Positions 35,290-45,717 of a stretch of 64,000 nt of DNA are shown here, piece by piece. Origin of the DNA: Streptomyces sp. NBC_01723. GTDB lineage: Bacteria > Actinomycetota > Actinomycetes > Streptomycetales > Streptomycetaceae. Numbering within the stretch: position 1 is the first letter of the stretch; the number at the start of each line of letters is the position of its first letter. Below the pieces are notes generated by a model. That model was not told where the DNA came from, did no database searches, and saw nothing but the letters and a program-made list of their open reading frames with translations. The stretch is from assembly GCF_036246005.1 (NCBI RefSeq), contig NZ_CP109171.1, positions 7,428,001-7,492,000 on the forward strand, in the 5' to 3' direction. Position numbers and translations under genes: made by a program.

Positions 35290-37080
35290 GTGCGGCAGCG
35301 AGCGGCCACCCTGGTGTGGCGGGTCGTGCTCGCGGGCGGGCTCGTCTGCGGGATCGGACTGCTGCCCTGGCTCACGCACACCGACCCGGCGTACACCGTC
35401 CTCAAGGCGCGGTCCGCCGAGCGGGAGCCGACGCCCGAGGTGCTCGCCGACATCCGGCACCAGATCGGGCTCGACGGCGGGCCGCTGCACGTACTCGGCG
35501 GCTGGCTCGGGGGGCTGGTGCGCGGTGACGCGGGACAGTCCTGGATCTCCGGCGGGGACGTCCTGCCCGGTGTGCTCCAGGCGCTCGGTGCCTCGCTCCT
35601 GCTCATGTCCGTCGCGCTGCTGGTCGCCGCCGTCACCGCCGGGCTCGTCTGCGCCCGTACGCTCCGGCTGGGCGCCCGGCGGCGGCTCGACGGGCGGCGC
35701 GTCGGCGGGGCCGCGTCCGCGGTCCTCGCCTCGCTGCCCGAGTTCCTCGTCGCCTCCGTGCTCGCCACCGTCGTCGGGGTGCAGCTGGGGTGGCTGCCCG
35801 CGCTGGGGTGGTACGGGTTCCAGTGGACCGTGCTGCCCGCGCTCGCCCTCGGGCTGCCCGCCGGGGCCGTGCTCGGGCGGCTGCTCGACGATCTGCTGCC
35901 CGGCGCCTTCGGTGAGCCGTGGGCTCTGGCCGCCGCCGCCCGCGGACTGACCGGACGGTCGATCGCCCGCCAGGCCCTACGGCGCTGCGTGCCCGCGCTG
36001 CTGCCCAACCTCGGGCTGTTCGTCGTCGGACTGACCGGCGGTGCCGTCGCCGTCGAGCAGGTCTTCGACATCCCGGGGCTCGGACGCACCACGCTTCAGG
36101 CCGCCCTCGCCCAGGACCTTCCCGTCCTCCAGGCCGGCACCCTCGCCCTCGTGCTCCTCGCCGCGCTGGCCACCGGTGCCACGCGGCTCGCGGCCCGCCT
36201 GCTCACCGGGCCCGCCCTGCGCGACGGCGCCCTGTCCTCCCTGCACCGGCCCGCCCCGCCGGCCCGGGCACTGCCGCCCCTCCTCTACGCCGCCGTCCTG
36301 GCCGCCGTCGTCGGGCTCGGCCTGGCCCGGGACCCGCTGGCCCTCGACACCGGGCAGAGGCTGCGGGCTCCCTCCCTCGACCATCCCTTCGGCACCGACG
36401 CCCTCGGCCGCGACCTGCTCGCCCGCGTCGGCCACGGGGCGCTGGACACGCTGGTCCTCGCCTCCGCCATCACCGCCGCCGCGCTGCTCGCGGGCGTCCT
36501 CCTCGGGCTCGTACCCCGCGTGGCCGCACCGCTCGTCGACACCGTCAACGCCGTACCGCCCGTACTCGTCGCCCTCCTCGTCACCGCCGTCGCGGGCAGC
36601 GGGGCGGCCACGCCAGCGCTCGCCGTCGGCGCCGTCGCCTGGGCGCCGCTCGCCACCCACACCGCCGCACTGCTGCGGCAGGAGCGCGCCACCCTGCACA
36701 TCACCGCCACCAGAGGGCTGGGCGCGGGGCGCGGGTACCTGCTGCGGCGCGAACTGCTGCCCGCCGTGCTGCCACCGGTCCTGCGCCACGCCCTGCTCCG
36801 GCTGCCCGGCGTCGCCCTCGCCCTCGCCTCGCTCGGCTTCCTCGGCCTCGGCGCCCAGCCGCCGTCGCCCGAGTGGGGGCTCCTCCTCGCCGAGAACCAG
36901 CCCTACGCCGAGCGCGCCCCCTGGGCCGTCCTCGCCCCCGCCGCCGTCCTCGCCCTGCTCGGCGCGCTGGCCGTCACCGCGGCCGGGGGGCTGCGCCGGC
37001 CCCGGCGGAGGAGTCCCCGTACCGCCGGGACCGTCGACGTACGGACCGCCCCCGAGAAGGAACCGGTCGGAGTCCGATGA
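35290..37080 (+). CDS. Fused double ABC permease (DppB-DppC type)
   Basis: Predicted 596-residue membrane protein in which two permeases are joined. The N-half (about 1-310) is DppB-like, with [19 protein letters not shown] and membrane helices on each side. The C-half (about 320-596) is DppC-like, with the hallmark [19 protein letters not shown] and the EAA-type segment [19 protein letters not shown]. In most operons these are separate genes. GTG start 3 bases after the binding-protein stop; the ATG of the MFS gene overlaps the stop (ATGA). No ATP-binding subunit follows, so the importer must borrow ATPases encoded elsewhere. Confidence 0.88.
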   Translation: MRQRAATLVWRVVLAGGLVCGIGLLPWLTHTDPAYTVLKARSAEREPTPEVLADIRHQIGLDGGPLHVLGGWLGGLVRGDAGQSWISGGDVLPGVLQALGASLLLMSVALLVAAVTAGLVCARTLRLGARRRLDGRRVGGAASAVLASLPEFLVASVLATVVGVQLGWLPALGWYGFQWTVLPALALGLPAGAVLGRLLDDLLPGAFGEPWALAAAARGLTGRSIARQALRRCVPALLPNLGLFVVGLTGGAVAVEQVFDIPGLGRTTLQAALAQDLPVLQAGTLALVLLAALATGATRLAARLLTGPALRDGALSSLHRPAPPARALPPLLYAAVLAAVVGLGLARDPLALDTGQRLRAPSLDHPFGTDALGRDLLARVGHGALDTLVLASAITAAALLAGVLLGLVPRVAAPLVDTVNAVPPVLVALLVTAVAGSGAATPALAVGAVAWAPLATHTAALLRQERATLHITATRGLGAGRGYLLRRELLPAVLPPVLRHALLRLPGVALALASLGFLGLGAQPPSPEWGLLLAENQPYAERAPWAVLAPAAVLALLGALAVTAAGGLRRPRRRSPRTAGTVDVRTAPEKEPVGVR

Positions 37081-38315
37081 CCTCCGCCTCCACCGGCCGG
37101 TCCGCGAAGGCGGGGGCCACCGGCCGGGGTGCCCCGCTCTCCCCGTTGCTGCGCCTGCTCGTCCTCACCCAACTCGCCTTCAACATCGGGTTCTTCGCCG
37201 TCCTGCCCTTCCTCGCCGAGCACCTGGGGCGGTCCGTCGGCATGGCGGGGTGGCTGGTCGGGTTCGTGCTCGGGCTGCGCACCTTCAGCCAGCAGGGGCT
37301 GTTCGTGGTCGGCGGGGCGCTCGCCGACCGGTACGGCATCCGGCCCGTGGTGCTCGCCGGGTGCGTGCTGCGGATCGCCGGGTTCGCGTGGCTCGGGTTC
37401 GCCGAGCGGACCTGGGCCGTGGTCGGCGCGGTGCTGCTCATCGGGTTCGCCGCCGCGCTGTTCTCGCCCGCCGTCGAGTCCGAGGTCGCCCGCCAGGCCG
37501 TGGTGTGGGAGGCGGAGGGCAACGGGGACCGGACGCGGGTGCTCGCGCTGTTCACCGTCGCCGGGCAGGCCGGGGCGTTCGTCGGGCCGCTGCTGGGTGC
37601 CCTGCTGCTCGCGGTCGACTTCCGAACGGCGTGTCTCGCCGGGGCCGGCGTCTTCGTCCTCGTCCTCGCCGGGCACGCGCGGCTGCTGCCGCAGCACATT
37701 CCCGGGCGGGCGCGCGTCCGGTTCGGCGGCGGGGCGCGGCTGCTCCTGCGCAACCGCCGCTTCCTCGCGCTGTGCTGCGCGTACGGCGCCTATCTGCTCG
37801 CCTACAACCAGCTCTACCTCGCCCTGCCCGCCGAGGTCGAGCGGGCCGCCGGTTCGCAGGCACCGCTGGCCTGGCTGTTCGCGCTCTCCTCGCTGCTCGT
37901 GGTGGGCGCGCAGTTGCCGGTGACCCGGTGGGCGGGGGAGCGGCTGGCGCCGCGCCGGTCGATGGTGGCGGGGCTGGGGCTGATCGCGGCCGGGTTCGCC
38001 GCCGTCGCGCTCGCCCGGCCCGCCGGGTGGACGGGGGTGGGCGGACTGGCGCCCGCCGCCGGGTTCGTCGTCCTGCTCACCCTCGGGCAGATGCTGGTCG
38101 CGCCCGTCGCCCGCGCCTGGGTGCCGGACCTCGCCGAGGACGGGCGGCTCGGGCTGTACACGGGGGCACTGTCCTCGGTGTCCGGCCTCATCGTCCTCGC
38201 GGGCAGCTCCGCGACCGGCCTCCTGCTGGACACGGGGCTGCCGCCCGCGGTGCCCTGGCTGGTGCTGGCCGCCGTTCCGCTGGCGGCTGTGGGGTTGCTG
38301 CCCCGGCGGGACTGA
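37077..38315 (+). CDS. MFS transporter
   Basis: Predicted 412-residue major facilitator with about 12 hydrophobic segments. The loop [14 protein letters not shown] matches the conserved MFS motif between helices 2 and 3. It is translationally coupled to the fused permease (ATGA). An MFS exporter next to a family-5 binding protein and permeases under a Zur-like site recalls the cnt operon, where CntE exports staphylopine and CntABCDF imports the metal complex. No metallophore synthesis gene lies nearby, so this parallel is tentative; a drug or sugar exporter is equally possible from sequence alone. Confidence 0.88.
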   Translation: MTSASTGRSAKAGATGRGAPLSPLLRLLVLTQLAFNIGFFAVLPFLAEHLGRSVGMAGWLVGFVLGLRTFSQQGLFVVGGALADRYGIRPVVLAGCVLRIAGFAWLGFAERTWAVVGAVLLIGFAAALFSPAVESEVARQAVVWEAEGNGDRTRVLALFTVAGQAGAFVGPLLGALLLAVDFRTACLAGAGVFVLVLAGHARLLPQHIPGRARVRFGGGARLLLRNRRFLALCCAYGAYLLAYNQLYLALPAEVERAAGSQAPLAWLFALSSLLVVGAQLPVTRWAGERLAPRRSMVAGLGLIAAGFAAVALARPAGWTGVGGLAPAAGFVVLLTLGQMLVAPVARAWVPDLAEDGRLGLYTGALSSVSGLIVLAGSSATGLLLDTGLPPAVPWLVLAAVPLAAVGLLPRRD

Positions 38316-38365
38316 GTCCCGGGGCCGGGGGCGTGGGTGGTACGGCACCTGCTCGGCCCCGCCCC

Positions 38366-38540
38366 TCACCGCGCCGCACGTTCCCCGACCGCCCGCCGCA
38401 CGGGCGTCCGCGCCGTGCCGACGCGAGCCACGGGGTGGTCCGCCGGCGGGGCGGAGACCGGGGTTCGGGTGGTGGAGCGGGCCCCCGGCCCTCACCGCGC
38501 CGCGAGCTCCCGCACTGCCCGCCGCACAGGCGTCCGCACC
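38366..38540. repeat. Decayed duplicate of the 3' end of the CDP-alcohol phosphatidyltransferase gene
   Basis: The minus strand at 38416-38366 reads [14 protein letters not shown] plus stop, nearly the same as the C-terminus of the gene ending at 38492 ([14 protein letters not shown] plus stop). The two copies are direct repeats about 126 bases apart. The outer copy is not translated and is probably a relic of a local duplication. The rest of 38316-38491 shows nothing else recognisable. Confidence 0.65.
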
Positions 38541-39253
38541 ACCCGCGTACTCCGCCACAGCCACAGCACGTCGCGGCCGAACGACCACACCAGGAGCCCC
38601 AGGGCCAGCGCCACCACCCCGGCGTTCGCCACGCGCGGCAGCACGTCGGCGCCGGCCAGGAGCAGCAGTACGCCCTGGAGCGCGGCCACCGTCTTGCGGG
38701 CCGTGCTCGGGGGCAGCGGGGCGGTCAGCCACGGCCACACCCGGGCCGCGGCGACGAACACGTAGCGCATGGAGCCGATCAGCAGCACCCACGGGCCCAG
38801 GTCCATCGCGACGTACACACTGAGGACCAGGATGAGGAACGCGTCGACCTCCATGTCGAAGCGGGCGCCCAGATGCGAGGACGTACCGGTGCGGCGGGCC
38901 ACCTTTCCGTCCACGCCGTCCAGGATCAGAGCCACGGCGGTGAGGCCGACGAGGAGGGAGACGGGCGGCGCGCTGCGGAAGGAGTCCGCGACCAGCGCCG
39001 TCACCCCGCCGACCAGCGTGGCCCGGCCCAGGGTGACCCGGTTGGCCGGGCCGAACGACGCCGGCCGGGACCGGTGCAGGGCCCGTGCCAGCACCGCCCA
39101 GGTCGCGAACGCGAAGGCGAGGCCGGTCAGCCAGCCCGCCGTGCCCATCCCGATCGCCGTGCCGAGCAGCGCCAGCAGCAGGATCTGCGCGCCCGCCCCC
39201 ACCGCGGTCTCCTGCTGAACGGGCCTCGCGTCGTACGTGTTGTTCAGGGCCAC
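38492..39253 (-). CDS. CDP-alcohol phosphatidyltransferase family protein
   Basis: Predicted 253-residue membrane enzyme with about six hydrophobic segments. The family motif D-G-x2-D-G-x2-A-R-x8-G-x3-D-x3-D is intact: [20 protein letters not shown] then FDMEVD. Such enzymes move a phosphatidyl or phospho-alcohol group from a CDP-activated donor onto an alcohol. The GTG at 39253 is supported by GGAGGG 7 bases upstream. It diverges from the dehydrogenase gene at 39362 and so borders the GTP-derived metabolite cluster. It may supply a lipid or phospho-alcohol anchor for that product, which is inferred. The usual housekeeping phosphatidylglycerophosphate or phosphatidylinositol neighbours are absent. 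Confidence 0.85.
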   Translation of the reverse strand: MALNNTYDARPVQQETAVGAGAQILLLALLGTAIGMGTAGWLTGLAFAFATWAVLARALHRSRPASFGPANRVTLGRATLVGGVTALVADSFRSAPPVSLLVGLTAVALILDGVDGKVARRTGTSSHLGARFDMEVDAFLILVLSVYVAMDLGPWVLLIGSMRYVFVAAARVWPWLTAPLPPSTARKTVAALQGVLLLLAGADVLPRVANAGVVALALGLLVWSFGRDVLWLWRSTRVVRTPVRRAVRELAAR

Positions 39254-39361
39254 CGAACACCCTCCGGCCGTGTGACAGAGTCGATCAACGCCGCTACCTT
39301 GTGCGCGGCTGTGCATCCCTCGGTACGTGGGCGGCTTCCCGATCGTTCAGGAGGACATCCG

Positions 39362-40354
39362 ATGACACGCAGGGCACGCGCGTTCTGGCTCGACTCGCCC
39401 GGCCGGGGCACGATCCGCGAGGTGGAGCTGCCGGAACCCGGTGCGGACGAGGTACTGGTGCGCACCCTCCACAGCGGTGTGAGCCGGGGCACCGAGACCC
39501 TCGTCTTCGCCGGCCGGGTGCCCGAGAACCAGTACGCGGCGATGCGCGCGCCGTTCCAGGAGGGCGACTTCCCCGGACCGGTGAAGTACGGCTACCTCAA
39601 CGTCGGCGTGGTCGAGGAGGGGCCGGACGCGCTCGTCGGGCGTACCGTCTTCTGCCTCTACCCGCACCAGACGCGCTACGTCGTCCCCGCCGCCGCCGTC
39701 ACGCCGGTGCCGCCGGCGGTGCCCGCCGCGCGGGCCGTGCTCGCCGGCACGGTGGAGACCGCCGTCAACGCCCTCTGGGACGCGGCGCCCCTGGTCGGCG
39801 ACCGCGTCGCGGTGGTCGGCGGCGGCATGGTCGGCTGCTCGGTGGCCGCCCTGCTGGCCCGCTTCCCCGGCGTCCGGGTCGAGCTGGTGGACGCCGACCC
39901 GGCCCGCGCGAAGGTCGCCGAAGCGCTCGGCGTGGGTTTCGCGTCCCCGGCCGACGCGCTCGGCGACCGCGACCTGGTCGTACACGCCAGCGCGACCGAA
40001 GCCGGGCTCGCCCGGTCACTGGAGCTGCTGCGGCCCGAGGGCACCGTCCTCGAACTGAGCTGGTACGGCGACCGGCGCGTCGCCCTCCCGCTCGGCGAGG
40101 CCTTCCACTCCCGGCGCCTGACCCTGCGCAGCAGCCAGGTCGGCACCGTCTCCCCGGCCCGCGGCGCCACCCGCACCTACGCCGACCGGCTCGCCCTCGC
40201 CCTCGACCTGCTCGCCGACCCGGCACTGGACGCCCTCGTCACAGGCGAGTCCGCGTTCGCCGAACTCCCGGACGTGCTGCCCCGGCTGGCCTCCGGCGAG
40301 ATCCCCGCCCTGTGCCACCGCATCCGGTACGACCGTGCAGGCGTCGGCGCCTGA
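39362..40354 (+). CDS. MDR-family zinc-type dehydrogenase
   Basis: Predicted 330-residue oxidoreductase of the medium-chain dehydrogenase superfamily. A GroES-like N-terminal domain ([20 protein letters not shown]) is followed by a Rossmann fold with [20 protein letters not shown] and [18 protein letters not shown]. The catalytic Cys that binds zinc in true alcohol dehydrogenases is replaced (HSGVSRGTE), as in a branch that includes BchC-like enzymes. NAD(P)-dependent oxidation or reduction of a sugar or polyol is likely; the substrate is unknown. It leads the run of five same-strand genes (dehydrogenase, PTPS-fold, glycosyltransferase, methyltransferase, flippase-like), with 135 bases to the next gene. 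Confidence 0.82.
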   Translation: MTRRARAFWLDSPGRGTIREVELPEPGADEVLVRTLHSGVSRGTETLVFAGRVPENQYAAMRAPFQEGDFPGPVKYGYLNVGVVEEGPDALVGRTVFCLYPHQTRYVVPAAAVTPVPPAVPAARAVLAGTVETAVNALWDAAPLVGDRVAVVGGGMVGCSVAALLARFPGVRVELVDADPARAKVAEALGVGFASPADALGDRDLVVHASATEAGLARSLELLRPEGTVLELSWYGDRRVALPLGEAFHSRRLTLRSSQVGTVSPARGATRTYADRLALALDLLADPALDALVTGESAFAELPDVLPRLASGEIPALCHRIRYDRAGVGA

Positions 40355-40429
40355 CCTCGCCCGACCTCGCCTGACCTTGAGAAAAGACGTACGGGCCGCT
40401 GAACAAGGGAAGACCTCCAGCCGTAATAG

Positions 40430-42095
<1,666 letters not shown>

Positions 42096-42099
<4 letters not shown>

Positions 42100-43190
42100 G
42101 CGAGTCCACCGCGCCGACCGCGCGAGCCGTCTCTGCCCGGCCCGGAACGTCTGACCCCGCCCAGGCCACGAACCCTGCCGAGGCCACGCGCACCTCCGAG
42201 TTCCCGGACGCCCCCAAGTCCACGGACATCGCCGAGTCCACCACCGGCGTCATCCCCGGCGCGGGCCCCACCGGCGGGTCCACGGCCCGGCCCACCGCCG
42301 CCCCGGCCTCGGCCGAACGCGCCACCCTGCGCCTGCGCGAGACCCCCGCGCCCGAAGACCCGCCGCGCTACGCCCCCGAATGGCTGCGGCTGCGCGAGCC
42401 CGCCGACGCCGCCGCGCGGGCGTACGACCTGCTCGATCCGCTGCGGACGCACCTCGCGGGACCGCCGGAACGGACGGGTGGACTGGTCGTGCACGACCTG
42501 GGCTGCGGCACCGGCTCGATGGGACGCTGGCTCGCCCCGCGGCTCGACGGCGCCCAGCACTGGGTGCTGCACGACCGCGACCCCTACCTGCTGCACTTCG
42601 CCGCCGCCGGCGCCCCGCGCTCGGCCGCCGACGGCAGCCGCGTCACCGTCGAGACGCTGCGCGGGGACCTCGCCCGCCTCACCCCGGACGCGCTGTCCGG
42701 CGCCGACCTGGTGACGGCGTCCGCGCTCCTCGACGTCCTGACCACCGAGGAGGTCGGAACCCTCGCCGCGGCCTGTGCCGCGGCCGGCTGTGCGGCCCTG
42801 CTGACCCTGTCCGTCGCCGGACGCGTCGACCTCACCCCCGCGCACCCCCTGGACGCCGAGATCGCCGAGGCGTTCAACGACCACCAGCGGCGTACCGGCC
42901 TGCTCGGCCCGGACGCGGTCACCGCGGCGGGAGACGCCTTCGCCGCGCACGGCGCCACGGTGCGGGCGCACCCCAGCCCCTGGCGGCTGGGCGCCGACGA
43001 GGCCGGACTCACCGCGCAGTGGCTGCGGGGCTGGGTCGGCGCGGCCGTGGAACAGCGCCCCGAGCTGCGCGAACGGGCCGAGGCGTACCTGGACGAGCGC
43101 CTCGCCGCCTGCGCGGACGGCACCCTGCGCGTGGTGGTCCACCACACCGACCTGCTGGCGCTGTGCCGGCCGACGGGCGGGGCCTCGTGA
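42096..43190 (+). CDS. Class I SAM-dependent methyltransferase
   Basis: Predicted 364-residue protein. Motif I is HDLGCGTGSMGRWL and the acidic loop WVLHDRDPYLL binds the SAM ribose; ADLVTASALLDVLT is the motif IV region. The first 85 residues are Ala/Thr/Pro/Ser-rich and probably disordered, unlike the compact catalytic part. The ATG overlaps the glycosyltransferase stop (ATGA) and the stop overlaps the flippase GTG (GTGA), so it is produced together with both. It probably methylates the glycosylated pathway intermediate. The acceptor atom is unknown. Confidence 0.88.
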
Positions 43191-44344
43191 GCGCTCCGAC
43201 CGTACCGGCGGACCTGCGGCGCACACCGCCCCGGGCGGACGCCTCCACCGGCGACACCCTGCCGCCCACCCCGCCCCGCCGCGCCCTGCGCGCCCACCTC
43301 GGGACCCTGGCGGGCACCGCCATCCTCGCCGTGCTCCTGTGGCGGATGGGCACCGGCGTCTTCCTGGACGGGCTGCGCCGGATCGACGCGCCGACCGTGC
43401 TCGCGGCGCTCGGAATCGGGCTGGTCACCACCGTGTTCAGCGCCTGGCGCTGGGCCCTGGTGGCCCGGGGACTGAGCATCCGGCTGCCCCTCGGACCGGC
43501 CGTCGCGGACTACTACCGCGCCCTGTTCCTCAACGCCGCCCTCCCCGGCGGCGTCCTGGGCGACGTGCACCGCGCGGTGCACCACGGGCGGAGCGCCGGC
43601 GACCTGGGGCGCGGCGTGCGGGCCGTCGTCCTCGAACGGGTCGCCGGACAGCTCGCGTTGATCGGTGTCGGCGTCGTCGTGCTGCTCACGCTGCCCTCCC
43701 CGGTACAGGGCGAGGCCCGGCGCGCCGCCCCGCTCGTCACCCTGGCCGTGCTGGGCGCGCTGGCCGTGGTCATCGCCCTGCGCATGAACCGGGCTCCGGC
43801 GCGCCGCGGGCGGGTCCTGCGGGCGACGCTCGGCGAGGCGCGCCAGGGGCTGCTGTCCCGGCGGAACCTGCCGGGCGTCGCGGTGTCGTCCGTCGTCGTC
43901 CTCGCCGGGCACCTGGTGATGTTCGGGCTCGCCGCCCGGGTGGCCGGCAGCGGCGCCACCGTCGCCGAACTCACCCCGCTGGCCGTGCTGGCGCTGCTCG
44001 CCATGGGGCTGCCGCTGAACGTCGGCGGCTGGGGCCCCCGCGAGGGCGTCACCGCCTGGGCGTTCGGCGCGGCCGGGCTCGGCGCGGGCACCGGGCTGGG
44101 CGTCGCCGTGGTGTACGGGGTGCTCAGCCTCGTGGCGAGCCTGCCCGGTGTCGTCGTCCTCGTCGTCCGCCGGTTCGCGCGCCCCGACGGCTCCTACGGA
44201 CGCCCCGGCCTCTTCTCGGCGGTCCGATCCGCGGTCAGGAAAGAGAAATACGTCCCGAAGGAATCCGCGAGGCTCGTCAGCAGTTCCTTCCCCTTTTCCG
44301 CCGAACCCAGCGAAGGGCGCCCGATGACACCGGAATCGGTATAG
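43187..44344 (+). CDS. Flippase-like lysylphosphatidylglycerol synthase TM family protein
   Basis: Predicted 385-residue membrane protein of the UPF0104/PF03706 family, about eight hydrophobic segments. Family sequences are seen: FSAWRWALVARGL, YYRALFLNAALPGGVLGD (the conserved PGG turn), VVLERVAGQLALI and MGLPLNVGGWGPREGVTAWAFG. The fold is the flippase half of MprF; stand-alone members occur beside glycosyltransferases and are thought to move lipid-linked molecules. GTG start overlapping the methyltransferase stop. The last 50 residues are hydrophilic and their coding region lies antisense to the end of the convergent creatininase-family gene (151-bp overlap). Export or membrane transfer of the cluster product is the inferred role. 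Confidence 0.85.
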   Translation: MSAPTVPADLRRTPPRADASTGDTLPPTPPRRALRAHLGTLAGTAILAVLLWRMGTGVFLDGLRRIDAPTVLAALGIGLVTTVFSAWRWALVARGLSIRLPLGPAVADYYRALFLNAALPGGVLGDVHRAVHHGRSAGDLGRGVRAVVLERVAGQLALIGVGVVVLLTLPSPVQGEARRAAPLVTLAVLGALAVVIALRMNRAPARRGRVLRATLGEARQGLLSRRNLPGVAVSSVVVLAGHLVMFGLAARVAGSGATVAELTPLAVLALLAMGLPLNVGGWGPREGVTAWAFGAAGLGAGTGLGVAVVYGVLSLVASLPGVVVLVVRRFARPDGSYGRPGLFSAVRSAVRKEKYVPKESARLVSSSFPFSAEPSEGRPMTPESV

Positions 44345-44952
44345 GCGGACATGCCGAGGGAGAGCAGATGACGTCGGTCGTCAGCGACGAAGTCGGCGGT
44401 CTCGTACCCGGGCCGGACCGATTCGGGGTGCGCGTGCAGAAGAATGGAGGTCTCGATTTCCCCCGCGTGCATGTCGGAGAGCAGCGAGGTGGCCACCCCC
44501 GCCCGCTGCCGCGCCGCCTCCCAGTCCTCCGCGGCCGGGAACAGCGCCATCCGCTCGCCGCGCGCGGAGGATTCCTGGACGACGTTGCCCAGTACGTAGT
44601 TCCCGCCGTGCCCGTTGACCACGACCAGGGCCTCGACACCGGAGCGGCGCAGCGAGGAGGCTATGTCCCCGACCACCGCGTGGAGGGTCACCGAGGAGAT
44701 GCTGACGGTTCCCGGCCAGTCCGCGTGCTCGTGCGAGCAGCCGATGGACACCGGCGGGAGCAGGTGCACCGGGTACGCGGCGGCGATCTCACGGGCGACG
44801 GCGCAGGCGACGAGCGTGTCGGTCGCCAGCGGCAGGTACGGGCCGTGCTGCTCGAAGCTGCCCACCGGCAACACCGCGACCTGCCGCGGCAGTTCGGCGC
44901 CACGCCTGCGCACGTCCTCCGAGGTGTCCGCCGGCACAAGTGAAGCATCCAT
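44194..44952 (-). CDS. Creatininase-family amidohydrolase, probable FAPy deformylase
   Basis: Predicted 252-residue metal-dependent amidohydrolase. Metal-site residues are in place: Glu34 and His36 ([12 protein letters not shown]), Asp45 (ATDT), the [10 protein letters not shown] and VNGHGGN loops, and HAGEIETS. The family includes creatininase, MftE and archaeal ArfB, which removes formate from FAPy, the product of GTP cyclohydrolase III. Lying divergent from a GTP cyclohydrolase II predicted to stop at FAPy, this enzyme is the natural candidate to deformylate it. The ATG at 44952 has AAAGG about 11 bases upstream; longer in-frame starts would run into the tandem repeats. Its 3' end overlaps the flippase-like gene tail-to-tail. 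Confidence 0.85.
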   Translation of the reverse strand: MDASLVPADTSEDVRRRGAELPRQVAVLPVGSFEQHGPYLPLATDTLVACAVAREIAAAYPVHLLPPVSIGCSHEHADWPGTVSISSVTLHAVVGDIASSLRRSGVEALVVVNGHGGNYVLGNVVQESSARGERMALFPAAEDWEAARQRAGVATSLLSDMHAGEIETSILLHAHPESVRPGYETADFVADDRRHLLSLGMSAYTDSGVIGRPSLGSAEKGKELLTSLADSFGTYFSFLTADRTAEKRPGRP

Positions 44953-44983
44953 CCCGCACGGCCTTTCGTGTCTGTTGGGCAAC

Positions 44984-45028
44984 CTGTTGAGAGATCTGCT
45001 GAGAGATCCGCTGAGAGATCTGTTGAGG
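44984..45028. repeat. 12-bp tandem repeat in divergent creatininase/cyclohydrolase region
   Basis: Units CTGTTGAGAGAT (44984-44995), CTGCTGAGAGAT (44996-45007), CCGCTGAGAGAT (45008-45019) and a partial CTGTTGAGG (45020-45028). The partial fourth unit supplies the GAGG ribosome-binding site of the cyclohydrolase gene. The array sits in the 88-base gap between two divergent start codons. Confidence 0.8.
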
Positions 45029-45040
45029 AACGCGAGAATC

Positions 45041-45703
45041 ATGACAGAAAAAATTGGTGTACTCGGCAAGAAGGCATCGCAGCGCACGGACGTGGAACGC
45101 GTCGTGGTGACGCCGCTGCCCACCGTGTACGGGGAATTCCGGGCTTTCGGCTATGTCGACCACGAGCGCGGCGACGAGCAAGTGGCGCTCGTCTACGGCG
45201 ACCTGGGCGCCGAGGGGGTGCTCACCCGGCTGCACTCGGAATGCCTGACGGGCGACGCGTTCGGCTCCCAGCACTGCGAGTGCGGTGACCAACTGGCCTC
45301 CGCGCTGCGCGCGGTGGTCGCCGCGGGCAGTGGTGTCGTCGTCTACCTGCGCGGCCACGAGGGACGCGGCATCGGGCTGCTCGCCAAGCTCCGCGCGATG
45401 GCGTTGCAGGCGGAGGGCCTGGACACGGTGGAGGCGAACCTCGCCCTCGGCCTGCCGGTGGACGCCCGGGACTACGGCGTCGCCGCCCGCATCCTGGGCG
45501 ACCTCGGGGTGCGGTCGGTGCGCCTGATGTCCAACAACCCCCGCAAGCGCGAGGCGTTGGTCCGGCACGGCATTGAGGTCGCCGAGCAGGTGCCGCTGCT
45601 GATCCCGCCGTGCGAGAGCAACATCACCTATCTGCGGACCAAGCGGGAGCGCCTCGACCACCACCTGCCCCACCTCGACGCGCTGGCTCACCTCACGTCC
45701 TGA
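45041..45703 (+). CDS. GTP cyclohydrolase II paralogue, FAPy-forming type
   Basis: Predicted 220-residue enzyme of the RibA/GCH II family. Zinc ligands are Cys68, Cys79 and Cys81 in [18 protein letters not shown], and the nucleotide-binding segment is [20 protein letters not shown]. At residue 120, where E. coli RibA has Tyr105 (IRAYALQ), this protein has Met. As I recall from work on S. coelicolor SCO6655, the paralogue with Met at this position releases the formylated product FAPy, while Tyr-containing paralogues complete the deformylation. A stand-alone gene beside a creatininase-family hydrolase and without ribB, ribE or ribH argues against ordinary riboflavin synthesis. The ATG at 45041 gives the standard N-terminus and follows GAGG at 45025. 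Confidence 0.9.
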   Translation: MTEKIGVLGKKASQRTDVERVVVTPLPTVYGEFRAFGYVDHERGDEQVALVYGDLGAEGVLTRLHSECLTGDAFGSQHCECGDQLASALRAVVAAGSGVVVYLRGHEGRGIGLLAKLRAMALQAEGLDTVEANLALGLPVDARDYGVAARILGDLGVRSVRLMSNNPRKREALVRHGIEVAEQVPLLIPPCESNITYLRTKRERLDHHLPHLDALAHLTS

Positions 45704-45717
45704 GCCCGGCGGCCGGT

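Noticed and set aside
33141..38315. GNAT gene as part of the Zur-box transporter operon
   Set aside because: The box and -10 element lie downstream of the GNAT stop, so the transporter genes have their own promoter.
40352..40376. Short tandem repeat of the type TGACCTCGCC after the dehydrogenase gene
   Set aside because: Only about 2.5 imperfect 10-base units in a GC-rich spacer; too weak to report as a feature.
44953..45040. Creatininase-family start upstream of 44952 within the tandem repeats
   Set aside because: The extension would encode a repetitive [15 protein letters not shown] segment not expected in the family; the start at 44952 gives the normal N-terminus.
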